A stretch of 64,000 nucleotides of DNA from Gammaproteobacteria bacterium (GTDB lineage Bacteria > Pseudomonadota > Gammaproteobacteria > Steroidobacterales > Foliamicaceae), in NCBI GenBank assembly GCA_009838035.1, contig VXSK01000005.1, positions 1 to 64,000 on the forward strand. The letters are read 5' to 3'. Shown here piece after piece: positions 1 through 7,487 of the stretch. The position numbers were made by a program, and so were the translations under genes. The stretch's first letter is position 1. Every line of letters begins with the position of its first letter. The notes under the pieces were generated by a model. That model searched no databases, was not told the origin of the DNA, and saw nothing but the letters and a program-made list of their open reading frames with translations.

Positions 1-35
1 GCCCCCCTGAATACCCATGCTTGACAACATGGATA

Positions 36-91
36 CTCCAACGCTCCCACGAGGACGGGGGCGAAGAAAGGGCTTTAGCCGGCGCTGCCAG
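36..91 (+). repeat. Dispersed 56-bp repeat, copy A
   Basis: This 56-bp stretch recurs in the same orientation at 45083-45138 with three mismatches and no gaps. It begins CTCCAACGCTCCCACGAGGA and contains the small hairpin GGCT-TT-AGCC (about 72-81). It lies 40 bp upstream of the transporter binding-protein gene, while the other copy lies upstream of argR. No coding frame in it is supported. It looks like a REP-type intergenic repeat; the function is unknown. The remainder of bases 1-131 shows no other feature. Confidence 0.8.
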
Positions 92-131
92 TGGAACCGG
101 GAGGGTTGCGGGGGGTTAAACTCGCTCGGCT

Positions 132-1154
132 ATGGTGGAGGCTGTATTGCGATTGGGACGGGGAATGGCGCTGTGCGCGTTGGCGGTTTTGCCTGCGGGC
201 ATAGCCGCCGCGGACACGCTTTCCGACGTGCTGGAGCGCGGCAAGCTGCGTTGCGCCGTCATCGAAGCCAGTCCCGGCTTCAGCTCCATCGACGCCAACG
301 GACGAAGGTACGGATTCGACATCGACAACTGCAGAACGGTGGCGGCCGCGGTACTGGGCGACGCGGATGCGATCGAGTATGTGCCAATCAACCCCAATAC
401 CGCGTTCACCACATTGCAATCCGGGGGCGTGGACGTTTTCCCCGGGGGCGCCACGTGGACGTTCCTGCGTGACACTTCACTGGGGCTGGATTACACCGGC
501 ACCTACCTGTACGCGGGTCAGGGTTTCGTGGTGCGCCACGCCTCCGGCGTATCGCGCATCCCGGACCTCGAAGGCGCCACAATCTGCGTGGCCCAGGGCA
601 CGACCAACGAGCAGAACCTGGCGGACTATTTCCGCGCCCGCCGCATGAAGTACTCGATCGTCACGTTCGCCGACGTGGAGCGCGGCCTCAACGCCTATCT
701 GGCGGACCGTTGCGATGCCTTTACGACCGAGGTGTTCTCGCTGGCCGGGCGGATCGTCGCGCTGAGGAATCCCGAAGAGCACCGGATTCTGGGCGACGTG
801 ATCTCCAAGGAGCCGTTCTCCGGCCTGGTGCGGCAGGGCGATCCGCGCTGGCGCGACATCGTGTTCTGGGCTTTCAACTCGCGCGTGGCGGCCGAAGAAT
901 TCGGGCTGACCATGGGCAACGTCGAGGAGATGCGGGCCACCACCGAGGATGCCGAGATACGCCGGTTTCTCGGGGTGGAGGGCGGCTTCGGCCGCCAGCT
1001 CGGCTTGCGCAACGACTGGGCCTACCAGATAGTCGCCCAGGTCGGCAATTACGGCGAAGTCTTCGGCCGGCATTTCGAGCCCCTGGGGCTTGAGCGGGGG
1101 CTCAACGCGCTGTGGCGCGACGGCGGCCTCATGATCGCCATGCCGTATCGGTAG
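132..1154 (+). CDS. Polar/general L-amino acid ABC transporter, periplasmic substrate-binding protein
   Basis: A 340-residue solute-binding protein of the AapJ/BztA type. A hydrophobic signal sequence (about residues 10-27, ending in AAA or AAD) precedes a mature start at TLSDVLERGKLRC. The fold carries the cysteine pattern seen in this family (LRCAV, DNCRT, TICVAQ, DRCDAF), which probably forms two disulfides. It would bind amino acids in the periplasm and deliver them to the two permeases encoded directly downstream. ATG 132 is used; ATG 165 would leave a shorter but still usable signal peptide. The ligand cannot be read from the sequence. Confidence 0.88.
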   Translation: MVEAVLRLGRGMALCALAVLPAGIAAADTLSDVLERGKLRCAVIEASPGFSSIDANGRRYGFDIDNCRTVAAAVLGDADAIEYVPINPNTAFTTLQSGGVDVFPGGATWTFLRDTSLGLDYTGTYLYAGQGFVVRHASGVSRIPDLEGATICVAQGTTNEQNLADYFRARRMKYSIVTFADVERGLNAYLADRCDAFTTEVFSLAGRIVALRNPEEHRILGDVISKEPFSGLVRQGDPRWRDIVFWAFNSRVAAEEFGLTMGNVEEMRATTEDAEIRRFLGVEGGFGRQLGLRNDWAYQIVAQVGNYGEVFGRHFEPLGLERGLNALWRDGGLMIAMPYR

Positions 1155-1182
1155 GCGCCGGTCCGGCGGTCCGGGCGAACTC

Positions 1183-2148
1183 GTGCGCAAGAACTCCGCC
1201 TTCTGGCTGCAATGCCTGCTGGGTCTGGTGCTCGTGGCGCTGGTTTTCCTTGTGTTCCGCACCACCCAGTCCAACCTGGAACTGCTGGGAGTGCAGTCCG
1301 GCTTCGATTTCCTCTGGAAGAAAGCCGGGTTCTCGATCTCGCAGCACCTGATTCCGTACACGGAAGACTCGCCGATCTGGGTCGCGCTGGCCGTGGCAAT
1401 CCTCAATACCCTGTTACTCGCGGTGTTCTGCATCTTCCTTGCCAGCCTGCTGGGTCTGTTCGTGGGCATCGGCAGGCTGTCTTCGAACTGGTTGGTTTCC
1501 AGGCTGTCGCTGGCCTACCTGGAACTGTTCCGCAACATTCCGGTGCTGCTGCAGATCTTCTTCTGGTATTACGTCGCACTGCGCGCCTTGCCGTCACTGG
1601 AATCCAGCATCTTCATAACCGACTACCTGGTGCTGAACAACCGCGGCCTCTATTTCCCGTTCATCGAGTTCGCCAACGGTTTTTCCATCAGCCCCCCTGT
1701 GCCGGGGCGTTTCGCGTACGAAGGCGGTTTCTACCTGATGCCGGAGTTCCTCGCGCTCTGGATCGGCCTTTCGCTGTACAACGGTAGCTATATCTCGGAG
1801 ATCGTCCGTTCGGGCTTTCAGTCCGTGGCTCGCGGTCAATGGGAAGCGGGGGCCGCGCTGGGGCTCAAGCCGGCTGCCGTCCTGCGCCGGGTGGCCTTCC
1901 CGCAGGCGTTGCGGGCCGTCCTGCCGCCGCTGACGACGGTGTACATGAACATGTTCAAGGCGACCTCGCTGGCGGCCGCGATCGCTTATCCGGAAATCGT
2001 CTCGGTGTTCGTGGGCACGGTCAACAACCTGGCCGGCCGGCCGGTCGAAGTGATGGCCGTATCGCTGGCCTTCTATGCCGGCGTCAGCTTCCTGGTGGCC
2101 TGGCTCATGGGCCGATGGAACAAGCGGGTAACGTTGCGTGGCCAGTGA
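1183..2148 (+). CDS. Amino acid ABC transporter permease (AapQ/BztB-like)
   Basis: A 321-residue inner-membrane permease of the His/Glu/Gln/Arg family starting at GTG 1183, 28 bp after the binding-protein gene. It has an N-terminal anchor (about 9-26), further hydrophobic segments, and the cytoplasmic EAA loop at residues 221-247 (EAGAALGLKP...FPQALR) that docks on the ATPase. Its 3' end overlaps the next permease gene by 11 nt, so the two are probably translated together as a heterodimeric channel. Family members are often somewhat longer. Confidence 0.87.
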   Translation: MRKNSAFWLQCLLGLVLVALVFLVFRTTQSNLELLGVQSGFDFLWKKAGFSISQHLIPYTEDSPIWVALAVAILNTLLLAVFCIFLASLLGLFVGIGRLSSNWLVSRLSLAYLELFRNIPVLLQIFFWYYVALRALPSLESSIFITDYLVLNNRGLYFPFIEFANGFSISPPVPGRFAYEGGFYLMPEFLALWIGLSLYNGSYISEIVRSGFQSVARGQWEAGAALGLKPAAVLRRVAFPQALRAVLPPLTTVYMNMFKATSLAAAIAYPEIVSVFVGTVNNLAGRPVEVMAVSLAFYAGVSFLVAWLMGRWNKRVTLRGQ

Positions 2149-3235
2149 ACTGAGGACACCGGCAGCTCACCGGGGCCTGTCCGGCTGGCTCAGGCGCAAC
2201 CTGTTCTCGTCGTGGTGGAACGCAGCGGTCAGCGTGGTCCTGCTGGGTTTGCTGGCAATGCTCGCGGTCAGGCTTTTCCAGTGGCTGATCGTCGACGCGC
2301 AATGGGCCGGGAGCAGCCCGTCCGCCTGTGCCGACACGACCAGCTTGTGCTGGCCATTCGTGCGGGCGCGTTGGCCGCAGTTTCTGTACGGCCTGTATCC
2401 GTCGGAGGAGGTGTGGAGGGTCAATCTGGGCCTGGCGGCCGGCGCGCTGCTGGGAGCAGCGCTGGCCGTTCGCCGGTTGCCTGGCCGGCGCTGGATTGCA
2501 GCGTTCCTGCTGCTTGCCTATCCGCCGTTGGCGTGGTGGCTTTTTCGCGGCGGAACGTGGGGACTGACTCCGGTCGAAACGTCTCTGTGGGGCGGTTTTT
2601 TTCTTACCCTGGTCGTGACGGGGTCGGTTTTCTGGGTCTCGCTGCTTGCCGGTGTCCTGCTGGCCCTCGGGAGACAGAGCCGTCTGGCGCTGGTACGCCA
2701 GGCCTGCACGGTGTGGATCGAGTTCTGGCGCGCGGTACCGGTGCTGGTGCTGCTGTTCGTGGTGATCATCATGCTGCCGCTGTTCCTGCCGGCGAACATC
2801 GAGATCGACCAGCTCGGCCGGGCGATGATCGCATTCGCCATCCTCATGTCCACCTACCTGGCCGAGGCCGTGCGCGGCGGCTTGCAGAGCCTGTCCGCCG
2901 GCCAGTACGAAGCGGCCCGGGCGCTGGGACTGAATTGGCGTCAGTCGCGCCTGCACGTGGTACTGCCTCAGGCCCTGGCGGTGTCCTTGCCTCAGATCAC
3001 AAGCAACTTCATCGGCCTGTTCAAGGAGACCACCGTGTTGCTGGTGATCGGCCTGTTCGACCTGCTGGGAGAAGTGCAGCGTGCAGCCAGCGATCCCCAA
3101 TGGCTGGGAACGGGCACGACCGCGGCCGGCTACATCTTCGTGGCCGTTTTCTTCTGGACGGCCTGCTTCTGCCTTTCGCGAGCGAGTTCGCGCCTGGAGC
3201 GCCGCATGACGCGCTACCGGGCCGCCACCACCTAG
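2138..3235 (+). CDS. Amino acid ABC transporter permease (AapM/BztC-like)
   Basis: A 365-residue second permease starting at GTG 2138, inside the end of the preceding permease gene. It has the long N-terminal extension typical of AapM/BztC, with a periplasmic stretch of the WPF/WRVNL type, and an EAA loop near residues 256-280 (EAARALGLNWRQ...LPQAL). It completes the membrane part of the transporter. The operon ends here: no ATPase follows on this strand. The candidate ATPase is on the opposite strand at 3870-4619. Confidence 0.87.
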   Translation: MASELRTPAAHRGLSGWLRRNLFSSWWNAAVSVVLLGLLAMLAVRLFQWLIVDAQWAGSSPSACADTTSLCWPFVRARWPQFLYGLYPSEEVWRVNLGLAAGALLGAALAVRRLPGRRWIAAFLLLAYPPLAWWLFRGGTWGLTPVETSLWGGFFLTLVVTGSVFWVSLLAGVLLALGRQSRLALVRQACTVWIEFWRAVPVLVLLFVVIIMLPLFLPANIEIDQLGRAMIAFAILMSTYLAEAVRGGLQSLSAGQYEAARALGLNWRQSRLHVVLPQALAVSLPQITSNFIGLFKETTVLLVIGLFDLLGEVQRAASDPQWLGTGTTAAGYIFVAVFFWTACFCLSRASSRLERRMTRYRAATT

Positions 3236-3313
3236 TGTCGTGTCGCGGCGCTTGCCGCGTCATGCATCAGCGAGGCCCATGGCCGCCGGGCGGTTGGCGT
3301 ACGGCTGCCGGAG

Positions 3314-3349
3314 AAAAAAATCCCCTTGCGCACCAGGCGCAAGGGGATT
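3314..3349 (-). terminator. Intrinsic terminator for the minus-strand 109-aa gene
   Basis: A perfect 13-bp inverted repeat (3319-3331 and 3337-3349, 5-nt loop) is flanked at 3314-3320 by seven A on the plus strand, which read as a U-tract in minus-strand RNA. This is a strong rho-independent terminator for the gene ending at 3368. In the plus direction the stem would also form at the end of the permease transcript, but without a T-tract. Confidence 0.85.
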
Positions 3350-3367
3350 CGTTGTTTGCGTGGGCGA

Positions 3368-3697
3368 TTAGCCCTTAACGCGATTCCAGGTCCTCATGGC
3401 CAGCACCGAGGCTACGCCGGAATACAGTGCGATCGAAGCCGCGTCCACGATTCCGTCCAGAAGGCTTCCTACCGCGGGTATGTTGCCGAGTGCGTCCGAG
3501 TATCCGGCCATCCCGACGCCGATTGCAACGGCCAGATAGGCGGTCGCATCTTCCGCATCAACTCCCATGAATCCCCAGACAATGCCGAGAACCGCAAGAA
3601 CCAGCGGAAGGGTGTTACCGGGAACCGTGCCTTCGGGCAGTACGCCCTCGAGTATGGCGGCAAGCGCCATCAGCCCTACGACTACTCTATTACCCAT
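3368..3697 (-). CDS. Small four-helix membrane protein, unknown function
   Basis: A 109-residue hydrophobic protein with about four predicted membrane segments (roughly residues 4-18, 30-45, 52-70, 82-100) and a short basic tail RTWNRVKG. I do not recognise the family. The gene looks real: GGGAGG lies 7 nt upstream of the ATG and a strong terminator follows the stop. It is monocistronic and lies between the two halves of the amino acid transporter. An 11-bp palindrome (GTTCCAGGAAC, 3740-3750) about 45 bp upstream could be an operator, which is inference only. No catalytic motif is visible. Confidence 0.7.
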   Translation of the reverse strand: MGNRVVVGLMALAAILEGVLPEGTVPGNTLPLVLAVLGIVWGFMGVDAEDATAYLAVAIGVGMAGYSDALGNIPAVGSLLDGIVDAASIALYSGVASVLAMRTWNRVKG

Positions 3698-3869
3698 TTT
3701 GATCCTCCCAAGTTTCAGGTTGAAATTATGAGTTTTCCAGTTCCAGGAACCTTGTAACTCATCCCCATGGCGGAGAAAGATTCAACGCTCCCCTCTTTTA
3801 GCACGGATTGGCGCCGGAAGCAAACGCACGGTCCCGGTCGCGCCGGGAAGCGATGCGGGACAAAAAAGA

Positions 3870-4619
3870 CTATTGCCGCAACTGACCCAGGAAGGTCTTC
3901 AGGCGTTCGGTTTCGGGATTTTCGAAGAACTGTTCGGGGCGCGAGTCCTCGAGGATCTCCCCGCCGTCCATGAACACCACGCGGTCCGCCACCTGGCGGG
4001 CGAAGCCCATTTCATGGCTCACGCAAAGCATGGTCATGCCCTGGCGGGCGAGTTCCACCATCACTTCCAGGACTTCCTGTACCATCTCCGGATCCAGGGC
4101 CGAGGTCGGCTCGTCAAACAGCATGATCTCGGGTTGCATGCACAGCGCCCTGGCAATCGCGACGCGCTGCTGCTGGCCTCCGGAGAGCTGGGCGGGATAC
4201 TTGTCTTCCTGGCCTTCCAGGCCCATGCGCCGAAGCAAGCCGGCGGCGCGTTCCTCGGCGGCCTCGCGCTTCATTTTGCGGACCTTGACCGGCGCAAGAC
4301 AAAGATTGTCCATGACCGAAAGGTGAGGGAAGAGGTTGAACTGCTGAAAGACCATGCCGACTTTCAGGCGAACCCGGCTGCGCGCGGCGTCGGAGTCCAG
4401 CGCGATGCCGGCCACTTCCATCACGCCCTCCTGGTACTCCTCAAGGCCGTTCATGCACCGGATCAGCGTGGACTTGCCTGATCCCGACGGACCGCAAATC
4501 ACGATTTTCTCGCCAGCCCGGACCTCGAGATCAATCCCGTTGAGAGCCCGGAATTCGCCGTACCACTTGCTGACCTCCCGGGCCCGCACGGCCGCTGCTG
4601 CTGTCGGCTGTGTGCTCAT
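3870..4619 (-). CDS. Amino acid ABC transporter ATP-binding protein (AapP/GlnQ-like)
   Basis: A 249-residue ATPase with Walker A GPSGSGKS (43-50), signature LSGGQ (145-149), Walker B LFDEP (167-171) and H-loop SHEM (about 203). Closest to GlnQ/AapP/BztD, so it is the likely motor of the permeases at 1183-3235. I chose the ATG at 4619, which overlaps the SDR stop as ATGA with GGAGAGGAA just upstream; an in-frame ATG at 4643 exists. It ends the ctaA-ctaB-SDR-ATPase series and is therefore transcribed apart from its presumed partners. Confidence 0.88.
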   Translation of the reverse strand: MSTQPTAAAAVRAREVSKWYGEFRALNGIDLEVRAGEKIVICGPSGSGKSTLIRCMNGLEEYQEGVMEVAGIALDSDAARSRVRLKVGMVFQQFNLFPHLSVMDNLCLAPVKVRKMKREAAEERAAGLLRRMGLEGQEDKYPAQLSGGQQQRVAIARALCMQPEIMLFDEPTSALDPEMVQEVLEVMVELARQGMTMLCVSHEMGFARQVADRVVFMDGGEILEDSRPEQFFENPETERLKTFLGQLRQ

Positions 4620-5452
4620 TCCGGTTCCTCTCCGCGTATCCACCAGCCTGCGCTGGCGGCTTGAAGGGCAACCCGCCTGGCCCGTTCGCCCCGGTCGATT
4701 TCCAGGCTTGCAAACACCTGTTCGGCCACCGGCCCGATCGGAATGCGCAACTGGTCGGGCGGATCATCGACAACGGAAGCAATGATCCCGGCTGCGTTTC
4801 GGGGAGGCTCACCGCTGCGCTTTTGCCCCAGCAGCGCCCGGTGCAGAGGTTCGTACGCCGCTCCGTGGCGGCCGGAGGAAAGTTGGTGCAGGGCGCTATC
4901 GTCGCGGCGGAGCATGTCGGTGTCATAAGGACCGGCGTCCAGCAGGGTAACCCGAACGCCGAACCGCTGCACCTCCAGCGCCAGCGACTCGGACATTCCT
5001 TCCAGTGCGAACTTGCTGGCCGCGTACTGGCCGTCCGCGGGCAGTCCAACCAAACCGGACAGAGAGGAGACCATCAGGACGTGGCCTGAACCGCGCGTCC
5101 GCATGCCCGGAAGGACCGCGCGCGTCAGTCTCCAGGCGCCGAGCAGATTGACCTCCAGCAACTCGCGGAAGCGCGCCTCGCCGGCGGCCTCCAGTGCGCC
5201 GAACGCATGCAGCCCGGCGTTGTTGATGAGCACGTCGATGCCGCCTGCCTCCCGCAGGACATGCTGTACCGCCTCGTCCACGGACGATTGTGAGGTCACG
5301 TCCAGCAATACTTCGCCGGCGCCGGTGTCGGCGGGCAGGGCGCCGGAAGCGCGAACACCGGCGAAGACCCTGTAGCCGCGCGCGGCGAGTTCCCGGGCGG
5401 TCGCGAGGCCCAGTCCGCGCGAGGCCCCGCTGATCAGTACGCTGCGAGACAC
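4616..5452 (-). CDS. Short-chain dehydrogenase/reductase (SDR)
   Basis: A 278-residue classical SDR. It shows the nucleotide-binding GASRGLG (9-15), NNAG (77-80), a catalytic Ser near 130, and Y143-AAS-K147. The C-terminal extension after about 200 is longer than in minimal SDRs and would shape the substrate pocket. The substrate is unknown. It starts 9 bp after ctaB and overlaps the ABC ATPase start by 4 nt, so it is part of one transcript whose members have no obvious shared function. Confidence 0.85.
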   Translation of the reverse strand: MSRSVLISGASRGLGLATARELAARGYRVFAGVRASGALPADTGAGEVLLDVTSQSSVDEAVQHVLREAGGIDVLINNAGLHAFGALEAAGEARFRELLEVNLLGAWRLTRAVLPGMRTRGSGHVLMVSSLSGLVGLPADGQYAASKFALEGMSESLALEVQRFGVRVTLLDAGPYDTDMLRRDDSALHQLSSGRHGAAYEPLHRALLGQKRSGEPPRNAAGIIASVVDDPPDQLRIPIGPVAEQVFASLEIDRGERARRVALQAASAGWWIRGEEPE

Positions 5453-5461
5453 TTCACCAGC

Positions 5462-6358
5462 CTATTGCATGATCAGCAACAGGTAGTGGTCGGCAAGAAG
5501 CACCGCAAACAGAGCGCACAGGTAAACCATGGAATACCCGAAGGTGGGCATGGCCAGGGAATCGTCGCCGCGGCGGTACATCCGGAATGCGTACCAAAGG
5601 AACCGGCCTCCCAGTATCACGGCCCCGAGAAGGTAGAGCGGGCCGCTCATGCCCACCAGATACGGCAGCAGCCCGAACACGAACAGCAACACCGTGTACA
5701 GAAGGATATGCAGGCGGGTCAGTTCGACTCCGTGGGTGACGGGCAGCATGGGCATATCGACCCTGGCGTAATCCTCGCGGCGATGGATGGCCAGCGCCCA
5801 GAAATGCGGAGGCGTCCATACGAAAACGATGGCGAACAGCACAGCCGCCCCGGGATCGAACTGCCCGGTCACGGCGATCCAGCCGAGCAACGGCGGGGCC
5901 GCGCCGGCGGCGCCCCCGATCACGATGTTCTGGGGCGTGGCCCGTTTCAGGAACATCGTGTAGATCACGGCGTAGCCCAGCAGCGAGGCAAATGTGAGGA
6001 TTGCGCACAGTACGTTGGTGAAGGTCAGCAACAGCCACATTCCGGCCACGGCCAGCAGCGCGGCGAATGAGAGCACATGACGCGTTTCCAGAACGCCGCG
6101 CGGCAGAGGGCGGTTGCGGGTCCTGGCCATGACCGCGTCGATATGTTGATCGACCACCTGGTTGATCGCGGCCGCGGCGCCCGATACCAGCGCAATTCCG
6201 GCCGAACCGAAAACCAGAACGGTCCAGGGCGGAAACCGCTCCGCGGCCAGCAGCATGCCCACGGTTGCCGTGAAGGTGAGCAGCGCCACGACCTTGGGCT
6301 TGGTGATTTCCAGGTAGTCGCGCCACCTTTCGGGCGCCTGCAATATTTCTGTATTCAT
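5462..6358 (-). CDS. ctaB: Protoheme IX farnesyltransferase (heme O synthase)
   Basis: A 298-residue UbiA-superfamily prenyltransferase that attaches farnesyl to heme B to give heme O in the inner membrane. Both polyprenyl/Mg-binding motifs are visible: NQVVDQHID with ARTRNRPLP, and HRREDYARVDMPMLP. About eight or nine hydrophobic segments follow. The ATG at 6358 overlaps the ctaA stop (ATGA), so the heme A pathway genes are translationally coupled. A much longer open frame extends upstream through ctaA in another frame and is not real coding. No cytochrome oxidase subunit genes are adjacent. Confidence 0.95.
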   Translation of the reverse strand: MNTEILQAPERWRDYLEITKPKVVALLTFTATVGMLLAAERFPPWTVLVFGSAGIALVSGAAAAINQVVDQHIDAVMARTRNRPLPRGVLETRHVLSFAALLAVAGMWLLLTFTNVLCAILTFASLLGYAVIYTMFLKRATPQNIVIGGAAGAAPPLLGWIAVTGQFDPGAAVLFAIVFVWTPPHFWALAIHRREDYARVDMPMLPVTHGVELTRLHILLYTVLLFVFGLLPYLVGMSGPLYLLGAVILGGRFLWYAFRMYRRGDDSLAMPTFGYSMVYLCALFAVLLADHYLLLIMQ

Positions 6359-7356
6359 GCTCCAGTTCCTGGGGACCGCAGTCCGTGGGCCATCGTCACC
6401 AGCGCCAGGACCAGTAGGGCCGCGCACGCATTGTGCGCCAATGCGCTGGACATGGGTAGGTAGAACCACACATTGGCGATGCCGAGGCCGATCTGAACAA
6501 GCGTCAGCGCGCCCACTGCCGCACCGGCGATGCGCACCTTCCGAGCGGATGCGAAGCACGCGCTGCGCACCGTAAGCCAGCCGACATACAGCGCGACCAC
6601 CAGCGCTCCAATCCGGTGCGTCATGTGAATGGCCGTGCGCGCGGCATAGTCCAGCACGCCATATTCGTAGTTCGCGCCCAGGCCCCGCCACATCACGAAG
6701 GCTTCGGCAAAGTCCATTTCCGGCCACCACTGCCGCTGGCAGGCCGGGAAATCGGGACAGGCCAATGCCGCGTAATTGGCGCTGGTCCAGCCACCCAGCG
6801 CTATCTGTACGACGACGACCGCAAGACCGACCAGGGTCCAGCGGTACAGGCGGCCGTCCTCGCCCTGCGCCCAGACAGCCGCAGACGGGCTTTGCCGCAG
6901 GATCAGCCACCATAACAATGCGAGCGTGCCGAATCCGCCCAGCAGATGCGCCATCACGACCACCGGCTTGAGCTGCCAGGTAACCGTCCACATGCCCAGC
7001 AGGCCCTGAAACAGAACAAGGGCCACCAGCGCAAGGGAGGGAGCAAGCAAGCCGTCGGGCTCGCGACGCTGCCGCCAGGCCAACGCACCGATAGCCAGGA
7101 TCAGGAGTCCCAGCGTTGCCGCGGCGTAGCGATGGATCATCTCTATCCAGGCCTTCGCCACGTCCACCGGACGGTCGGGGAAAGCGGCGTTCGCCCGGGC
7201 TATCTCCCCGGCATCCCGCGGTACGTCGAGCTGACCGTAACAACCCGGCCAGTCCGGACAACCGAGACCCGCGTCGGAGAGGCGTACGAACGCGCCCAGT
7301 ACGATTACCAGTAGGGCGAAAGGCGTGGCGACAAGCGCCAGTCTCCGAATGCTCAT
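6355..7356 (-). CDS. ctaA: Heme A synthase
   Basis: A 333-residue COX15/CtaA protein converting heme O to heme A. It has about eight membrane helices and conserved histidines in MIHRYAA, MAHLLGG, MTHRIGA and SALAHNACAA, matching the two four-helix halves of the family. The cysteine pair in GLGCPDWPGC lies in the first periplasmic loop, as in type 1 CtaA. It is the first gene of the leftward operon and faces the Prc-like gene across a 131-bp divergent intergenic region. It implies an aa3-type oxidase elsewhere in the genome. Confidence 0.95.
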   Translation of the reverse strand: MSIRRLALVATPFALLVIVLGAFVRLSDAGLGCPDWPGCYGQLDVPRDAGEIARANAAFPDRPVDVAKAWIEMIHRYAAATLGLLILAIGALAWRQRREPDGLLAPSLALVALVLFQGLLGMWTVTWQLKPVVVMAHLLGGFGTLALLWWLILRQSPSAAVWAQGEDGRLYRWTLVGLAVVVVQIALGGWTSANYAALACPDFPACQRQWWPEMDFAEAFVMWRGLGANYEYGVLDYAARTAIHMTHRIGALVVALYVGWLTVRSACFASARKVRIAGAAVGALTLVQIGLGIANVWFYLPMSSALAHNACAALLVLALVTMAHGLRSPGTGA

Positions 7357-7487
7357 GCTGCTGGATGGGGAACCGAACCCGGTCGGGCGGCGGGATTATA
7401 CAAACGGGAGTTCGGGATTGTTGCGGGCGGCGATGAAATGCAGGAACGCCAACAATTGCTTCTTCAATAGAATGGTGTCTCCATGTG

